This document shows, in pieces, positions 16,957 through 29,471 of a stretch of DNA of 64,000 nt (position 1 is its first letter; each line of letters opens with the position of its first letter). This DNA comes from Klebsiella aerogenes KCTC 2190 (GTDB lineage Bacteria; Pseudomonadota; Gammaproteobacteria; Enterobacterales; Enterobacteriaceae), in assembly GCF_000215745.1 (NCBI RefSeq), contig NC_015663.1, positions 5,180,780 through 5,244,779 on the forward strand, in the 5' to 3' direction. The notes beneath the pieces were generated by a model. It had not been told where the DNA came from. It saw only the letters and a program-made list of their open reading frames with translations, and did no database searches. The position numbers were made by a program, and so were the translations under genes.

Positions 16957-18798
16957 TCAACGCAGTACCATCAGCAGAGCCAGCACCACCACCGCGCCAA
17001 TGCTCATTGAAGCCACATACCAGCGCAGATAGCCGTTCTCGCTCACCAGCAGACCTTTGCCTGCGAAGCGGGACAGAATCGCCGGGATATTCATCAACGA
17101 GTTCAGCGGATCGCTCTTCAGCAGCCAGGCAATGCCGAGGAATGGTTTGACGAACACTTTGTCGTATAACCAGTCGAAGCCCCAGGCATGGAACCACCAG
17201 GTGCCGAAGAAGCGGCCAGGCGCGCTGTTGGCGATGGAAGTCACCAGCGTACGTTTGCCCAGCCACAGCCATGCGGCGATCAGGATGCCGGCGATAGCGA
17301 TAATCCCGGAGGTCATTTCCAGCGTCATCACGCTACCGTGAGCGAGCTCAGTGGTCTGCGGCAGTACGCCTTCCAGCGGCGGCACAATCAGCGCGCCAAC
17401 GAAGGTGGACAGAATCAGCAGCACAATCAGCGGCAGATGGTGGGTAATCCCCTTCCCTGCATGCGCGTGAATTTGCTCTTTACCGTGGAACACGATGAAA
17501 ATCATACGGAAGGTATACAGCGAGGTCATAAAGGCGCCGACCAGGCCCGCTACCATCAGGTTGATATGACCGTTGGCCATCGCGCCAGCCAGAATCTCAT
17601 CCTTACTGAAGAAGCCTGCGGTGATAAGCGGCAGAGCGGACAGCGCCGCGCCCCCCACCAGGAAGCAGACATAAACCAGCGGAATGGATTTGCGCAGGCC
17701 GCCCATCTTGAAGATGTTCTGTTCGTGATGGCAGGCGAGGATCACCGAACCGGACGACAGGAACAGCAGCGCTTTAAAGAACGCGTGCGTCATCAGGTGG
17801 AAGATCGCTGCGTCCCATGCCTGCACGCCCAGCGCGAGGAACATGTAGCCAATCTGGCTCATGGTCGAGTAAGCCAGTACACGTTTGATGTCGGTCTGCA
17901 CCAGCGCGGCGAAGCCCGCCAGCACCAGCGTGATTGCGCCAACGATACCGACCAGATGCAGCACTTCCGGCGTCATCAGGAACAGGCCGTGGGTACGGGC
18001 AATCAGGTACACGCCCGCGGTCACCATGGTAGCCGCGTGGATCAGCGCAGAGACCGGCGTCGGGCCCGCCATCGCATCGGCAAGCCACGTTTGCAACGGC
18101 AGCTGAGCGGATTTGCCGACCGCGCCGCCGAGCAGCATCAGCGTCGCCCACTGCAGCGTGGTGCTGCCGTTAGCGAAGTGCTGCGGCGCCAGCTCAACCA
18201 TTTCGCGGAAGTTCAGGGTGCCCAGTTCGTTATAAAGAATGAACAGCGCGAAGGCGAGGAACACGTCGCCGACGCGGGTGACCACGAACGCTTTCATCGC
18301 CGCGGCGTTATTCTTCGGATCGGTGTAGTAGAAACCGATCAGCAGGTAAGAACAGAGACCCACGCCTTCCCAACCAAGGTACATTAACAGCAGGTTATCG
18401 GCCAGCACCAGAACGACCATGCTGGCGATAAACAGGTTGGTGTAAGCGAAGAAGCGAGAGTAGCCCTCTTCGCCGCGCATGTACCAGGAAGCGAACATGT
18501 GGATCAGGAAGCCGACGCCGGTAACCACGGAGAGCATGGTCAGAGACAGGCCATCCAGCACCAGGTTGAAGCCGATGTTGAAATCACCGACCGACATCCA
18601 GTTCCACAGCGGTACGCTGACCGCCTGTTTACCGTTAGCGAAAAAATCGACGCCGACGTACGCCGTCACCAGCGCCGCCAGGCCTACCGACCCCATCCCA
18701 ACGGTGGCGGAAAGATTTTCCGACCAGCGTCCGCGGGAGAAGGCCAGTAGCACAAAGCCAATCAATGGCAGAAGAATGGTTAAGGCAAGCATGTTCAT
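16957..18798 (-). CDS. nuoL: NADH:quinone oxidoreductase subunit L
   Basis: Largest antiporter-like subunit of complex I, 613 residues (E. coli 613), with 16 helices and the long lateral helix near the C-terminus (the amphipathic stretch ending in [18 protein letters not shown]). Proton-path segments are visible: [39 protein letters not shown] and [17 protein letters not shown]. The start overlaps the nuoK stop by 4 bp. Confidence 0.98.
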   Translation of the reverse strand: MNMLALTILLPLIGFVLLAFSRGRWSENLSATVGMGSVGLAALVTAYVGVDFFANGKQAVSVPLWNWMSVGDFNIGFNLVLDGLSLTMLSVVTGVGFLIHMFASWYMRGEEGYSRFFAYTNLFIASMVVLVLADNLLLMYLGWEGVGLCSYLLIGFYYTDPKNNAAAMKAFVVTRVGDVFLAFALFILYNELGTLNFREMVELAPQHFANGSTTLQWATLMLLGGAVGKSAQLPLQTWLADAMAGPTPVSALIHAATMVTAGVYLIARTHGLFLMTPEVLHLVGIVGAITLVLAGFAALVQTDIKRVLAYSTMSQIGYMFLALGVQAWDAAIFHLMTHAFFKALLFLSSGSVILACHHEQNIFKMGGLRKSIPLVYVCFLVGGAALSALPLITAGFFSKDEILAGAMANGHINLMVAGLVGAFMTSLYTFRMIFIVFHGKEQIHAHAGKGITHHLPLIVLLILSTFVGALIVPPLEGVLPQTTELAHGSVMTLEMTSGIIAIAGILIAAWLWLGKRTLVTSIANSAPGRFFGTWWFHAWGFDWLYDKVFVKPFLGIAWLLKSDPLNSLMNIPAILSRFAGKGLLVSENGYLRWYVASMSIGAVVVLALLMVLR

Positions 18799-19097
18799 CC
18801 ACGCAACTCACTTACTGAATCGATGTTCAGGTTCTGGCGGCGACGATGGAGCTGCAGCAGCAGCGCCAGACCGATACTCGCTTCCGCAGCCGCGAGGCTG
18901 ATGGCGAGGATATACATAATCTGACCATCAGTCTGGCCCCAGTAGCTTCCCGCGACCACGAATGCCAGCGCGGCGGCGTTAATCATGATTTCCAGGCTAA
19001 TCAGCATAAATAGCAGATTGCGGCGGATCACAAGACCAGTCAGGCCGAGCACAAACAGGATGGCGGCGAGGATCAGTCCATGTGTTAAGGGGATCAT
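18795..19097 (-). CDS. nuoK: NADH:quinone oxidoreductase subunit K
   Basis: Small 100-residue membrane subunit of complex I with three transmembrane helices, equal in length to E. coli NuoK. The two buried glutamates needed for proton coupling are present ([14 protein letters not shown] and [15 protein letters not shown]). It overlaps nuoJ and nuoL by 4 bp at both ends, indicating translational coupling within the nuo operon. Confidence 0.98.
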   Translation of the reverse strand: MIPLTHGLILAAILFVLGLTGLVIRRNLLFMLISLEIMINAAALAFVVAGSYWGQTDGQIMYILAISLAAAEASIGLALLLQLHRRRQNLNIDSVSELRG

Positions 19098-19648
19098 GCG
19101 TGTTCCTCCGTTTTTCTTTTGTCGCTGTCATTCACGCGGTTGCTCAGCACCTCACCGGCGCGCTCTTCGCGGCCAATGTGGAAGGCGACAACCAGGCCCG
19201 CCAGCAGCAGCATAGAGGCCAGCTCCACCGCCAGGACGTACGGCCCAAACAGCGCAATACCCACTTCTTTGGCGTTGATCGCCGCGCCGTCGATACCCTG
19301 GTCATTAATGCCCAGGATGGCGTAAACGATAACTACCAGCAGCACCGCGGAAAGGATGGCCGGGCCAATCCAGATCCCCGGCTGCAGCCATTTGCGTTCC
19401 TGTTCGATCTCGGTGCCGCCCAGGTTGAGCATCATCACCACGAACACGAACAGCACCATAATGGCCCCGGCGTAAACGATGATTTCCAGCGCACCGGCGA
19501 AGTAAGCGCCCAGCGAGAAAAACACCCCGGCAATCGCTAACAGCGAAATGATCAGGTACAGCAGCGCGTGCACCGGATTGGTGTGGGTGACGACCCGCAA
19601 GGTTGCGAGGATGGCTATCAGGCCACAGATATAAAAAGCGAATTCCAT
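19094..19648 (-). CDS. nuoJ: NADH:quinone oxidoreductase subunit J
   Basis: 184-residue membrane subunit of complex I (E. coli 184), five transmembrane helices. The conserved pi-bulge helix region appears as [20 protein letters not shown], a hallmark of NuoJ/ND6. The soluble C-terminal tail is charged ([15 protein letters not shown]). It lies 11 bp after nuoI and overlaps nuoK by 4 bp. Confidence 0.98.
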   Translation of the reverse strand: MEFAFYICGLIAILATLRVVTHTNPVHALLYLIISLLAIAGVFFSLGAYFAGALEIIVYAGAIMVLFVFVVMMLNLGGTEIEQERKWLQPGIWIGPAILSAVLLVVIVYAILGINDQGIDGAAINAKEVGIALFGPYVLAVELASMLLLAGLVVAFHIGREERAGEVLSNRVNDSDKRKTEEHA

Positions 19649-19659
19649 TGCCCCTCTCC

Positions 19660-20202
19660 TTACGGTAACAGGCTCTTGACGTCGATTGGCTTAGCTTCGT
19701 TTTCCGCTTCGCCCTTATCTTTGCCGTCGATTGCCATACCCGCCATCCGGTAGAAGTTATATTCCGGGTATTTGCCCGGACCGGAAATCAGCAGATCCTC
19801 TTTTTCGTACACCAGATCCTGACGTTTGTATTCGCCCAGTTCGAAGTCCGGGGTCAACTGAATCGCCGTGGTCGGGCACGCTTCTTCGCACAGGCCGCAG
19901 AAAATGCAGCGTGAGAAGTTGATGCGGAAGAACTCCGGGTACCAGCGGCCATCTTTGGTCTCTGCTTTCTGCAGAGAAATACAGCCAACCGGGCAGGCTA
20001 CCGCACACAGGTTACAGGCAACGCAGCGCTCTTCACCGTCCGGATCGCGCGTCAGCACGATACGGCCACGATAGCGCGGCGGCAGATATACCGGCTCTTC
20101 CGGGTACATCTGAGTTTCACGTTTGGCGAAGGCGTGCATCCCGATCATGCAAATACTGCGGACCTGGGTGCCGAACCCTACCAATAATTCTTTTAAGGTC
20201 AT
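19660..20202 (-). CDS. nuoI: NADH:quinone oxidoreductase subunit I (two 4Fe-4S clusters)
   Basis: Peripheral-arm ferredoxin-like subunit carrying clusters N6a and N6b. Both binding motifs are intact: [15 protein letters not shown] and [15 protein letters not shown]. The ATG at 20202 gives [10 protein letters not shown] and 180 residues, the E. coli length; an in-frame upstream ATG overlaps the end of nuoH and is rejected. The gap to nuoH is 14 bp. Confidence 0.98.
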   Translation of the reverse strand: MTLKELLVGFGTQVRSICMIGMHAFAKRETQMYPEEPVYLPPRYRGRIVLTRDPDGEERCVACNLCAVACPVGCISLQKAETKDGRWYPEFFRINFSRCIFCGLCEEACPTTAIQLTPDFELGEYKRQDLVYEKEDLLISGPGKYPEYNFYRMAGMAIDGKDKGEAENEAKPIDVKSLLP

Positions 20203-20216
20203 GTTCAATTCACCCC

Positions 20217-21194
20217 TTATTGCGCCTGCCAGAGAATGACAGCCGCCGTTACCAACAAGTTGACCAGCGTTAACGGCAGGCATACCTTCCAGCCAAAGGA
20301 CATTACCTGGTCATAACGCGGACGCGGTAATGATGCGCGGATCAAAATGAACATCATCATGAAGAACGCGGTTTTCAGCGCGAACCAGATGAAAGGCGGT
20401 AACCACGGGCCATTCCAGCCGCCGAAGAACAGCGTAACGATCAGCGCTGAAACGGTGACAATCCCGATGTATTCACCGACGAAGAACAGACCGAATTTCA
20501 TACCGGAATATTCAATGTGGTAACCATCGGCCAGTTCCTGCTCCGCTTCCGGCTGGTCGAACGGGTGACGGTGGCACACCGCCACGCCGGCGATGGCGAA
20601 AGTGACGAAGCCAAAGAACTGCGGGATGACGTTCCACAGATGCGCCTGGTTGTTGACGATATCGGTCATGTTGAATGACCCCGCCTGCGCCACCACGCCC
20701 ATCAGGGAGAGACCGAGGAACACTTCGTAGCTCAGCGTTTGCGCGGAAGCACGCATCGCCCCCAGCAGCGAGTATTTGTTGTTGCTCGACCAACCGGCGA
20801 ACAGGACCGCGTAAACCGCCAGGCCTGCCATCATCAGGAAGAACAGAATACCGATGTTCAGGTCGGCGACCACCCACGACGGGCTAACCGGCACGATAGC
20901 AAAAGCCAGCAGCAGCGAAGTAAAGGCGATAACCGGCGCCAGAGTAAAGATCACGCGATCGGAGAAGCGCGGGATCCAGTCCTCTTTGAAGAACATCTTG
21001 ATCATGTCGGCGACCAGCTGCAGCGAACCGCCCCAGCCCACGCGGTTAGGTCCGTAGCGGTTCTGGAACAGGCCGAGCAGACGACGCTCGCCGAAGCTCA
21101 TGAACGCGCCGCAGGTGACGACCACCAGCAGAATGACCACGGCCTTCAGGATGCTTAACAAAATGTCGATAAGATCCGGCGTTAACCAACTCAT
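20217..21194 (-). CDS. nuoH: NADH:quinone oxidoreductase subunit H
   Basis: 325-residue membrane subunit (ND1 type) that forms the quinone chamber with NuoB and NuoD; eight transmembrane helices. Family motifs are present: [21 protein letters not shown] near residue 35, then the conserved loop around [18 protein letters not shown] and [13 protein letters not shown]. Length is as in E. coli. It overlaps nuoG by 4 bp. Confidence 0.98.
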   Translation of the reverse strand: MSWLTPDLIDILLSILKAVVILLVVVTCGAFMSFGERRLLGLFQNRYGPNRVGWGGSLQLVADMIKMFFKEDWIPRFSDRVIFTLAPVIAFTSLLLAFAIVPVSPSWVVADLNIGILFFLMMAGLAVYAVLFAGWSSNNKYSLLGAMRASAQTLSYEVFLGLSLMGVVAQAGSFNMTDIVNNQAHLWNVIPQFFGFVTFAIAGVAVCHRHPFDQPEAEQELADGYHIEYSGMKFGLFFVGEYIGIVTVSALIVTLFFGGWNGPWLPPFIWFALKTAFFMMMFILIRASLPRPRYDQVMSFGWKVCLPLTLVNLLVTAAVILWQAQ

Positions 21195-23917
21195 GCTTGC
21201 GCCTCCTGCAGTGAATCAATACGCGCCCCGGCCAGTACCGGCGCGATGCCCGGCATGCCCATCGGTAAGCCAACCTGTCCCGCGGCCAGCCCTTCAGAAA
21301 TAACCAGCGGCAAACTCAGCGTCTGGCCTTCAACGCTGAAGGAAACCATCGCCCCGGCATTGACGCCAAGCTTTGCGGCATCCGCCGGGTTCAGCTTGAT
21401 GTACGGCTCAGGCATCCGGCTCTGGAACACCGGAGAACGCTGCGACAGCTCATCGCTGCCAAACAGGTGGTAGTAAGGCGCGATACGCCATTTGCCCTCT
21501 TCCGCGTGGAAGCTGGCCGGAACCGCCGTGAAGTACTCCAGCCCGCTGGCGGAAGCTTCAATCAGACGCACGCCCGGATCGCCGTGGCGCAGTTTACCGC
21601 CCACTTCATCCTGGAATTTGTTCCATGCCTGCGGGGAGTTCCAGCCCGGCGCCCACGCAAACGGAATTTGCGAACGCGGCGCGGACGGCTGGTTGTTCCC
21701 TTCCATCGAGAAGGCGAACATGGTGTCTTTATCCTGCGGTTGGCGCGGTTCGTGCACGCTGATGTTGGCGCGCATCGCCGTGCGGCCGCTGTAGCGGTGC
21801 GGTTCACGCGCCAGCTTCTGACCGCGAATGCGGAAGGTCGCATCCGGCGCGGCATCTTTAATGCCCGCCAGCTGCGGCAGCGCCGCAATCGCCGCATCGA
21901 TGACGTGGTCCAACTGCGTCCAGTCAACCTGACGGTTGTTGACGGTGCTGTGCAACGAATGCAGCCAGCGCCAGCTTTCCAGCATCACGGTTTTCGCGTC
22001 GTAGTAAGCCGGATCGTAAACCTGGAAGAAACGCTGGGCGCGGCCTTCGTTGTTCACTACGGTACCGTCGCTTTCCGCAAAGCTTGCCGCGGAGAGCACC
22101 AGGTGCGCTTTGTCCATAATCGCGGTGCGCTGATGATCAACCACCATCACCAGCGGCGCTTTCGCCAGCGCAGCGTCGACACGCGCGGCGGAAGCATGAC
22201 GGTGCAGGTCGTTTTCCAGCACGATAACCGCATCTGCGGCGCCGCTTTCCAGTTCGTCCAGCGCCTCTTCAAGCGAGCCGCCGCCGATCATGCCCAGGCC
22301 AACGCTGTTCACCGCGCGGGCGACCATAGTCACGCCAACATCGGCGCCGCGGCCTTTCAACGCTTTCGCCACGTTGGCGGCAGCCTGAATGATTTCCATG
22401 CTGCCGGCGTTAGTGCCGGAGATAATCAGCGGTTTTTTCGCCCCGGCCAGCGCCTGAACGATCACATCAACTTTACCCTGCAGGTCATGGCTCAGGCCAT
22501 CAACCGCCGGCGCGCTGTTGTCCAGCGCATGGGCGATAGCAAAGCCCAGACGCGCCTGATCTTCCACCGGCGCGCGATAGGTCCACGCCGCGATGTCATC
22601 GAGACGGGTGTCGTCGATATTAGTGACGAATAACGGATGCTTGGCGCGCTGTCCGATGTTGAGAATTGCCGCAATCTGCCAGTCGGCCACTTTCTGCGCC
22701 GCCGCCATTTCGCGTGCTTTCCCTTTCACCGCCTGGCGTACCGCCAGGGCAACGCGCGCGCCGGTCTGGGTAATGTCTTCGCCCAGCACCAGTACCGCAT
22801 CGTAGGATTCGATATCGCGCAGCGTCGGGGTATGGATCCCACCTTCGCGCAGCACTTTGAGCATCATCTGCAGGCGCGCTTGTTCGCCTTTAGCGATGCC
22901 GGTATAGAAGTTTTCGCTACCGACCAGCTCACGCAGCGCGAAGTTACTTTCAATGCTGGCGCGCGGAGAACCGATACCAATGACTTTCTTCGACTGGCGC
23001 AGGATATCCGCCGCCCCCTGCATCGCCTGTTCGGCGTTGAGCGCGATCAGATCGTCGCCGCGGCGCTGAACCGGCTGACGCGGACGATCTTTGAGGTTTA
23101 CGTAGCCATAGCCGAAACGACCGCGGTCGCAGAGGAAGTAGCGGTTCACGGTGCCGTTATAACGGTTTTCGATACGACGCAGCTCGCCATAGCGTTCGCC
23201 AGGGCTGATGTTACAGCCAATGGAACACTGCTGGCAGATGCTCGGCGCAAACTGCATGTCCCACTTACGGTTGTAACGCTCGGAGTGCGTTTTATCGGTG
23301 AAGACGCCGGTCGGGCAGACTTCAACCAGGTTACCGGAGAATTCGCTTTCCAGCGTGCCATCTTCCGGGCGGCCGAAGTAGACGTTGTCATGAGCGCCAT
23401 AAACGCCCAGATCGGTGCCGTCGGCATAATCTTTATAGTAGCGAACGCAGCGGTAGCAGGCGATGCAGCGGTTCATTTCGTGAGAAATAAATGGCCCCAA
23501 ATCCTGGTTGCGGTGGGTACGCTTGGTGAAACGATAGCGGCGGAAGCTATGGCCGGTCATGACCGTCATATCCTGCAGGTGGCAGTTGCCCCCCTCTTCG
23601 CAGACCGGGCAGTCGTGTGGGTGGTTGGTCATCAGCCACTCCACCACGCTTTCGCGGAACTGCTTCGCTTCGCCGTCGTCAATAGAAATAAAGGTGCCGT
23701 CAGATGCCGGAGTCATACAGGACATCACCAGGCGACCACGCGTGTCTTCCGCGTTCTGATATTGCTTCACCGCACACTGGCGGCAAGCACCGACGCTCCC
23801 TAGCGCCGGGTGCCAGCAAAAGTATGGAATATCAAGACCAAGAGAGAGACAAGCCTCTAGCAGGTTGTCCGCTCCGTTGACCTCGTATTCTTTGCCGTCT
23901 ACATGAATCGTAGCCAT
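21191..23917 (-). CDS. nuoG: NADH:quinone oxidoreductase subunit G
   Basis: 908-residue Fe-S subunit of the NADH-dehydrogenase module (E. coli 908). The N-terminal 2Fe-2S cluster uses cysteines in [19 protein letters not shown] and [10 protein letters not shown] histidine/cysteine 4Fe-4S site is in [18 protein letters not shown], and further 4Fe-4S cysteines lie in [14 protein letters not shown]. The extra N7 cluster found in E. coli-type enzymes is present (CQQCSIGC and FLCDRG). The molybdopterin-oxidoreductase-like C-terminal part is intact but is not known to bind a cofactor. Confidence 0.98.
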   Translation of the reverse strand: MATIHVDGKEYEVNGADNLLEACLSLGLDIPYFCWHPALGSVGACRQCAVKQYQNAEDTRGRLVMSCMTPASDGTFISIDDGEAKQFRESVVEWLMTNHPHDCPVCEEGGNCHLQDMTVMTGHSFRRYRFTKRTHRNQDLGPFISHEMNRCIACYRCVRYYKDYADGTDLGVYGAHDNVYFGRPEDGTLESEFSGNLVEVCPTGVFTDKTHSERYNRKWDMQFAPSICQQCSIGCNISPGERYGELRRIENRYNGTVNRYFLCDRGRFGYGYVNLKDRPRQPVQRRGDDLIALNAEQAMQGAADILRQSKKVIGIGSPRASIESNFALRELVGSENFYTGIAKGEQARLQMMLKVLREGGIHTPTLRDIESYDAVLVLGEDITQTGARVALAVRQAVKGKAREMAAAQKVADWQIAAILNIGQRAKHPLFVTNIDDTRLDDIAAWTYRAPVEDQARLGFAIAHALDNSAPAVDGLSHDLQGKVDVIVQALAGAKKPLIISGTNAGSMEIIQAAANVAKALKGRGADVGVTMVARAVNSVGLGMIGGGSLEEALDELESGAADAVIVLENDLHRHASAARVDAALAKAPLVMVVDHQRTAIMDKAHLVLSAASFAESDGTVVNNEGRAQRFFQVYDPAYYDAKTVMLESWRWLHSLHSTVNNRQVDWTQLDHVIDAAIAALPQLAGIKDAAPDATFRIRGQKLAREPHRYSGRTAMRANISVHEPRQPQDKDTMFAFSMEGNNQPSAPRSQIPFAWAPGWNSPQAWNKFQDEVGGKLRHGDPGVRLIEASASGLEYFTAVPASFHAEEGKWRIAPYYHLFGSDELSQRSPVFQSRMPEPYIKLNPADAAKLGVNAGAMVSFSVEGQTLSLPLVISEGLAAGQVGLPMGMPGIAPVLAGARIDSLQEAQA

Positions 23918-23949
23918 TTGCGTGCTTCCAAAAATAAAAAACCTTTAGA

Positions 23950-25287
23950 TTACCAGCGCGTCTTAAGCAGGTTCGGCTGAATACCGTTAATTGCATGGGT
24001 ATTGCTGAACTGCTGCTTAATGCCAGCCTCGAATTCTTCGCGGAAATATTTGATAGCGCTCTGCAGCGGTTCAACCGCGCCCGGCGCGTGCGCGCAGAAG
24101 GTTTTACCCGGCCCGAGGAATCGACACAGTTGCTCAAGAGTTTCGATATCGCCAGGCTGGCCTTCGCCGCGCTCCAGGGCGCGCAGGATCTTCACGCTCC
24201 ACGGCAGGCCGTCTCGGCAAGGCGTACACCAGCCGCAGGATTCACGGGCAAAAAATTCTTCGAGGTTGCGCACCAGCGGAACCATGCCGATCTCGTGGTC
24301 GACGGCCATCGCCAGCGCGGTGCCCAGACGGCTACCTGCTTTACCAATGCTTTCAAACTCCATCGGCAAATCGAGGTGCGCTTCGGTAAGGAAGTCGGTA
24401 CCGGCGCCGCCCGGCTGCCAGGCTTTAAACTTCAGGCCATCGCGCATGCCGCCGGCGTAATCTTCGAGGATCTCGCGCGCGGTGGTGCCGAACGGCAGTT
24501 CCCAGACGCCCGGATTCTTCACGCGCCCGGAGAAGCCCATCAGCTTGGTGCCGGCATCTTTGCTGGTTGAAATATTCTGGTACCACTCCACGCCGTTGGC
24601 GAGGATGGCAGGGACGTTGCACAGGGTTTCAACGTTGTTGACGCAGGTCGGTTTACCCCATACGCCGGAGCTCGCCGGGAACGGCGGCTTGGAGCGCGGG
24701 TTAGCGCGGCGGCCTTCCAGCGAGTTGATAAGCGCCGTCTCTTCACCGCAGATATAGCGCCCTGCCCCGGTGTGCACGAACAGCTCGAAGTCAAAACCGG
24801 TACCGAGGATATTTTTCCCCAACAGGCCCGCTTCGGTAGCTTCGGCAATCGCACGACGCAGATGCTGCGCCGCTTCGATATATTCACCGCGCAGGAAGAT
24901 GTAACCACGGTAGGCCTTCAGCGCAAAGGCGGAGATCAGCATGCCTTCCACCAGCAGGTGCGGCAGCTGTTCCATCAGCAGACGGTCTTTATAGGTACCC
25001 GGTTCCATTTCATCGGCATTACACAGCAGGTAACGGATGTTCATGGACTCGTCTTTCGGCATCAGGCTCCACTTCAGACCGGTGGAAAAGCCCGCGCCGC
25101 CGCGCCCTTTCAGGCCGGCGTCTTTTACCGCATTGACGATTTCATCCGGCGCCATGCCGCTTAAGGCCTTGCGCGCCCCTTCATAACCGTTTTTGCTGCG
25201 ATACTCGTCCAGCCACACCGGCTGCTTGTCATCGCGCAGACGCCAGGTTAATGGATGCGTTTCGGCAGTACGAATAATGGTTTTCAT
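23950..25287 (-). CDS. nuoF: NADH:quinone oxidoreductase subunit F (NADH/FMN)
   Basis: 445-residue subunit that binds NADH and FMN and cluster N3 (E. coli 445). The glycine-rich nucleotide loop [13 protein letters not shown] is near residue 62, and the NADH/FMN region includes [17 protein letters not shown]. The 4Fe-4S cluster motif [10 protein letters not shown] near 352 has its fourth cysteine in KTFCAHAP. It overlaps nuoE by 4 bp and is separated from nuoG by 32 bp. Confidence 0.98.
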   Translation of the reverse strand: MKTIIRTAETHPLTWRLRDDKQPVWLDEYRSKNGYEGARKALSGMAPDEIVNAVKDAGLKGRGGAGFSTGLKWSLMPKDESMNIRYLLCNADEMEPGTYKDRLLMEQLPHLLVEGMLISAFALKAYRGYIFLRGEYIEAAQHLRRAIAEATEAGLLGKNILGTGFDFELFVHTGAGRYICGEETALINSLEGRRANPRSKPPFPASSGVWGKPTCVNNVETLCNVPAILANGVEWYQNISTSKDAGTKLMGFSGRVKNPGVWELPFGTTAREILEDYAGGMRDGLKFKAWQPGGAGTDFLTEAHLDLPMEFESIGKAGSRLGTALAMAVDHEIGMVPLVRNLEEFFARESCGWCTPCRDGLPWSVKILRALERGEGQPGDIETLEQLCRFLGPGKTFCAHAPGAVEPLQSAIKYFREEFEAGIKQQFSNTHAINGIQPNLLKTRW

Positions 25288-25784
25288 TTATACCGCTCCA
25301 GGAGGTCAGGAATCGCTTCCGGCGTCAGATAACTGTGCGTGTCGTCATCAATCATCATGGTCGGCCCCTTGTCGCAGTTGCCAAGGCAACAGGTCGGCAG
25401 CAGCGTGAAGCGGCCATCAAAGGTGGTTTGACCCGGTTTGATGTCCAGCTTTTTCTCGATAGCCGACTGGATCCCCTGGAAACCGGTGATATGGCACACC
25501 ACGCTGTCGCAGTAGCGGATCACGTGACGGCCAACCGGCTGGCGGAAGATCTGGCTGTAGAATGTCGCCACGCCTTCGACGTCGCTTGCCGGGATCCCCA
25601 GCACATCGGCGATCGCGTAGATCGCGCCATCCGGCACCCAGCCGCGCTGTTTTTGAACAATTTTCAGCGCTTCGATGGACGCCGCACGCGGGTCTTCGTA
25701 GTGGTGCTTTTCGTGCTCAATAGCCTCACGCTCTGCCGCACTCAGCTCAAAAGCCTCGGTTTGTGGTTGTTGATTCTCGTGCAT
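25284..25784 (-). CDS. nuoE: NADH:quinone oxidoreductase subunit E (2Fe-2S)
   Basis: 166-residue thioredoxin-fold subunit carrying 2Fe-2S cluster N1a (E. coli 166). The four ligand cysteines are in YCDSVVCHI and [13 protein letters not shown]. It lies 2 bp after nuoCD and overlaps nuoF by 4 bp, consistent with the strict gene order of the peripheral arm. Confidence 0.98.
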   Translation of the reverse strand: MHENQQPQTEAFELSAAEREAIEHEKHHYEDPRAASIEALKIVQKQRGWVPDGAIYAIADVLGIPASDVEGVATFYSQIFRQPVGRHVIRYCDSVVCHITGFQGIQSAIEKKLDIKPGQTTFDGRFTLLPTCCLGNCDKGPTMMIDDDTHSYLTPEAIPDLLERYK

Positions 25785-25786
25785 AA

Positions 25787-27595
25787 TTAGCGGTCCACGT
25801 CTGACATAACAAAATCGATACTACCCAGATAGACGATAAGGTCGGATACCAGGCTGCCGCGGATCGCCGCCGGGATCTGCTGCAGGTGCGCATAGCTCGG
25901 GGTACGAATACGGGTACGGTAGCTCATGGTGCTGCCGTCGCTGGTCAGGTAGTAACTGTTAATCCCCTTCGTCGCTTCAACCATCTGGAAGGATTCGTTG
26001 GCCGGCATCACCGGGCCCCAGGAAACCTGCAGGAAGTGCGTAATCAGGGTCTCAATATGCTGCAGCGTGCGCTCTTTCGGCGGCGGCGTAGTCAGCGGGT
26101 GATCCGCTTTGAACGGGCCTTCCGGCATATTATCGAGGCACTGCTGGAGAATGCGCAGGCTCTGGCGCAGCTCTTCCACTTTCAGCATCACGCGGGTGTA
26201 GCAGTCGGAAACGCCGCCGCCGGTCGGGATTTCAAAGTCGAAGTTTTCGTAGCCAGAATAAGGACGCCATTTACGCACGTCGAAGCCGATACCGGTCGCG
26301 CGCAGACCTGCGCCAGTGGTGCCCCACTCCAGCGCTTCTTTTGCGGTGTAGGCGGCAACGCCTTTGGAACGGCCAATCAGAATGGTGTTGCGCAGCGCGG
26401 CTTTCTCATAGGAATCCAGGCGCTTCGGCATCCACTCAAGGAATTCACGCAGCAGGCGATCCCAGCCGCGCGGCAGGTCGTGGGCGACGCCGCCGATGCG
26501 GAACCACGCCGGGTGCATACGGAAACCGGTGATCGCTTCGACCAGATCGTAGATTTTCTGACGGTCGGTAAAGGCGAAGAAGACCGGGGTCATCGCGCCG
26601 ACGTCCTGAATAAAGGTCGAGATATACAGCAGGTGGCTATTGATGCGGAACAGTTCGGACAGCATCACGCGGATCACGTTCACGCGATCCGGCACGGTGA
26701 TCCCGGCCAGTTTTTCCACCGCCAGCACGTATGGCATCTCGTTGACGCAGCCGCCGAGGTATTCGATACGGTCGGTGTACGGGATGTAGCTGTGCCAGGA
26801 CTGGCGTTCGCCCATTTTCTCCGCGCCGCGGTGGTGGTAGCCGATGTCCGGCACGCAGTCGACGATCTCTTCGCCATCCAACTGCAGAATAATACGGAAT
26901 GCGCCGTGAGCGGACGGGTGGTTCGGGCCGAGGTTGAGAAACATAAAGTCCTCGTTTTCGGTGCCGCGCTTCATACCCCACTCTTCCGGCTTGAAGGTTA
27001 ACGCTTCCATTTCCAGATCCTGCTTGGCTTTGGTCAGCTCAAACGGATCGAATTCGGTGGCGCGCGCCGGATAGTCTTTACGCAGCGGGTGGCCTTCCCA
27101 GGTCGGCGGCATCATGATGCGGCGCAGATTCGGGTGACCGTCGAAGGTCACGCCAAACATTTCCCAGGTTTCACGCTCATACCAGTTGGCGTTAGGGAAC
27201 AGTTTGGTGAAGGTCGGCAGATGCAGATCGTTTTCAGACAACGCCACCTTGAGCATGATATCGCGGTTGCGGTCTACTGAGATCAGGTGGTAGAAAACGG
27301 AAAAATCCGCGGCTGGCAAGCCATCGCGGTGCGTACGTAAACGTTCGTCCATGCCGTGCAGGTCAAACAGCATCACGTAAGGTTTCGGCAATCTCTTCAG
27401 GAAATCACCCACCTCAAGCAGCTGTTCGCGCTTCACCCACACCACCGGAACGCCGGTACGGGTAGGCTGAACGGTAAAGGCATCCGGCCCAAAACGGTTG
27501 CGCAGTTCGCCGATCACCGGGTCATCAAGGTGATCGCGGGTTTGCCAGGCTGGTGCGGCGTCATGCGCGGTTAAATCAGTCATATTGTTCACCAT
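25787..27595 (-). CDS. nuoC: NADH:quinone oxidoreductase fused subunit C/D
   Basis: Fusion of NuoC (30-kDa, about residues 1-190) and NuoD (49-kDa, remainder). The fusion is normal for E. coli and relatives; most other bacteria have two genes. The NuoD part shows [18 protein letters not shown] and [11 protein letters not shown], where the quinone-site histidine lies, and ends in [11 protein letters not shown]. The start is either ATG 27595 (602 residues) or ATG 27583 (598 residues, with GGTGA upstream). A longer frame to 27682 is basic, non-conserved and rejected. Confidence 0.96.
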   Translation of the reverse strand: MVNNMTDLTAHDAAPAWQTRDHLDDPVIGELRNRFGPDAFTVQPTRTGVPVVWVKREQLLEVGDFLKRLPKPYVMLFDLHGMDERLRTHRDGLPAADFSVFYHLISVDRNRDIMLKVALSENDLHLPTFTKLFPNANWYERETWEMFGVTFDGHPNLRRIMMPPTWEGHPLRKDYPARATEFDPFELTKAKQDLEMEALTFKPEEWGMKRGTENEDFMFLNLGPNHPSAHGAFRIILQLDGEEIVDCVPDIGYHHRGAEKMGERQSWHSYIPYTDRIEYLGGCVNEMPYVLAVEKLAGITVPDRVNVIRVMLSELFRINSHLLYISTFIQDVGAMTPVFFAFTDRQKIYDLVEAITGFRMHPAWFRIGGVAHDLPRGWDRLLREFLEWMPKRLDSYEKAALRNTILIGRSKGVAAYTAKEALEWGTTGAGLRATGIGFDVRKWRPYSGYENFDFEIPTGGGVSDCYTRVMLKVEELRQSLRILQQCLDNMPEGPFKADHPLTTPPPKERTLQHIETLITHFLQVSWGPVMPANESFQMVEATKGINSYYLTSDGSTMSYRTRIRTPSYAHLQQIPAAIRGSLVSDLIVYLGSIDFVMSDVDR

Positions 27596-27683
27596 TGCAA
27601 AAGGTCCGTGGTGACTGCCGGGCGAGGCTTCGCTGCTTTTGTAGATTGATTTGCGAAGTCTGGTTCCCGCCCGCAGGCGCAAG

Positions 27684-28358
27684 TTAAATCTCGTCCGGAG
27701 TCCGCAGATTGGTCACCGCAATTCGTTCGCCGCGTTTACGCTCGCGCTCGGATTGCATGTTGGCGCGATAGACGCCCTGATCGCCAACCACCCATGAGAG
27801 AGGACGGCGCTCTTTACCAATGGATTCCTGCAGCAGCATCAGCGCCTGCATATAAGCTTCCGGACGCGGCGGACAGCCCGGGATGTAAACATCCACCGGA
27901 ATAAACTTGTCCACGCCCTGGACGACGGAGTAGATATCGTACATCCCGCCGGAGTTAGCGCATGCGCCCATAGAGATAACCCACTTCGGCTCCAGCATCT
28001 GATCGTACAGGCGCTGAATAACCGGGGCCATTTTGGTGAAGCAGGTACCGGCGACCACCATCAGGTCGGCCTGACGCGGAGAGGCACGCAGTACTTCCGC
28101 GCCAAAACGCGCAACGTCATGCACCGCAGTGAATGACGTCACCATTTCTACATAGCAGCAAGACAGGCCGAAGTTGTACGGCCAAATCGAGTTCTTACGG
28201 CCCCAGTTCACCATGTCATGCAGCGCGTGTTCGAGTTTCCCCATATACACGCTTTTATTGACTTCTTGCTCCAGGGGGTCAGTTACGATCTCCTGTTTTT
28301 GCAGGGGGTAACGGTCGTTCTCACCGTTAGGATCTATGCGGGTGAGCGTATAATCCAT
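27684..28358 (-). CDS. nuoB: NADH:quinone oxidoreductase subunit B (cluster N2)
   Basis: 224-residue subunit carrying the terminal 4Fe-4S cluster N2 that reduces quinone. The unusual tandem cysteines are in [10 protein letters not shown], with the other two ligands in [10 protein letters not shown] and [11 protein letters not shown]. Length is within a few residues of E. coli NuoB (220). It follows nuoA by 15 bp. Confidence 0.98.
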   Translation of the reverse strand: MDYTLTRIDPNGENDRYPLQKQEIVTDPLEQEVNKSVYMGKLEHALHDMVNWGRKNSIWPYNFGLSCCYVEMVTSFTAVHDVARFGAEVLRASPRQADLMVVAGTCFTKMAPVIQRLYDQMLEPKWVISMGACANSGGMYDIYSVVQGVDKFIPVDVYIPGCPPRPEAYMQALMLLQESIGKERRPLSWVVGDQGVYRANMQSERERKRGERIAVTNLRTPDEI

Positions 28359-28373
28359 CTTATTGCCTCGCTT

Positions 28374-28820
28374 TTACTGCATATGACGGTTAGTGGGACT
28401 GTCTGTTTCCGGGTTAACCAGCGTGCGACGGGAACGCGCAGGCGTCCAGTCCAGTGCGCCGATGCGAACGAGGTAAACCAGACCAGCCAGTAGCACTAAA
28501 ATGAAAATTGCGGCTTCCACAAAGCCAACCCAGCCGCTTTCGCGAATGGATGTTGACCATGCGTAGAGATACAGGGCTTCCACGTCGAAGATAACGAAGA
28601 ACATGGCGACCAGATAAAACTTCGCAGAAAGACGTAAGCGGGCCGAACCAACGGAGTCGATCCCCGATTCAAACGGCGTGTTTTTGCTACGCGCGCGCGC
28701 GCGACCGCCGAGGTACCAGCCGCCGACGAGCATCAGGCAGCACAGACCGATAGCGATGATGAGAAATATAGCGAATGCCCAATGATGAGCGATGACTTCA
28801 GTGGATGTTGACATACGCAT
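28374..28820 (-). CDS. nuoA: NADH:quinone oxidoreductase subunit A
   Basis: 148-residue membrane subunit of complex I, first gene of nuoABCDEFGHIJKLMN, three transmembrane helices. The conserved acidic motifs are present: [10 protein letters not shown] and [12 protein letters not shown]. The start is MRMSTSTEV at 28820; a second ATG two codons in is possible. The C-terminus ([17 protein letters not shown]) is variable, as in relatives. Confidence 0.97.
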   Translation of the reverse strand: MRMSTSTEVIAHHWAFAIFLIIAIGLCCLMLVGGWYLGGRARARSKNTPFESGIDSVGSARLRLSAKFYLVAMFFVIFDVEALYLYAWSTSIRESGWVGFVEAAIFILVLLAGLVYLVRIGALDWTPARSRRTLVNPETDSPTNRHMQ

Positions 28821-29373
28821 TGCTTAACCAAAAAAGTGTAGCGCCAAAACCCTCTGCTCTTGATGGCAGATGAACGCCACAGCGTTTCACGGGAGGAATA
28901 AAAAAATGACCTTGCAAAAAAGCGTCCCTGGTTGATGAGGAAGCCCAAATGCCGTGGCTTTTTACCCCTTTCTTTAACCTTTTGTCAACTTTAACAAAAG
29001 TTTTAACTACATTAATTTACATTGGAATATTTTCATTAACATTAAATGCCCTTTGTTGCGTAATAACCTTGCATATCATTCGGATTTAGTGTTGTTGAAT
29101 CGTGTCCGTTTTAGACGTAAATCAATTTCGCCAATCTATTTTGACAGGATTTGGCCGCGATTCCTCCCCCCAAGTAGGGGTATTTTCTTGATCTGTGACA
29201 CGCTTTTGTTAATTACATCTGGAAAACGGCAACAATCCGTCCGGTTTTTTAACATTAGCAGGAAGTATTGAAACTGCAGCTAAAAACAGAGAAACAATGG
29301 TCGCTTTCAACCCAACTCATTGATTCATTTATCAATAAATTATTAAACTGCTTAAAATCCTTGTAAAATATAA
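28821..29373 (-). promoter_or_regulatory. nuo operon promoter and leader region
   Basis: About 550 bp without a credible gene. It becomes very AT-rich around 28970-29050 and 29280-29370. In E. coli the nuo promoter lies several hundred bases upstream of nuoA and is controlled by NarL, ArcA, FNR, IHF and Fis. A NarL-like heptamer (TACCCCT on the minus strand, 29176-29182) fits that picture but is weak evidence alone. I could not assign a promoter with confidence. Confidence 0.55.
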
Positions 29374-29420
29374 AAAAAAGAGCCACTGACCCCATTTTGT
29401 CGATCGGTGGCTCTTTTTTA
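29374..29420 (-). terminator. Rho-independent terminator downstream of lrhA
   Basis: On the minus strand the arm GAGCCACCGATC pairs with GGTCAGTGGCTC, followed by eight T's. On the plus strand a T-run also follows, so it is bidirectional in form. It lies about 55 bp after the lrhA stop and should isolate lrhA from nuo. Confidence 0.85.
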
Positions 29421-29471
29421 CACTTACATTTTGTTACCGGATTATTGTGATCGATATATGATAATTCGGCT

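Noticed and set aside
17188..18387. 399-residue frame on the plus strand opposite nuoL
   Set aside because: Shadow of nuoL; composition is dominated by Gln, His and Arg, with no recognisable family.
21467..23803. Two 388-residue plus-strand frames opposite nuoG
   Set aside because: Antisense to nuoG, no ribosome binding site or family motif; an artefact of G+C-rich third positions.
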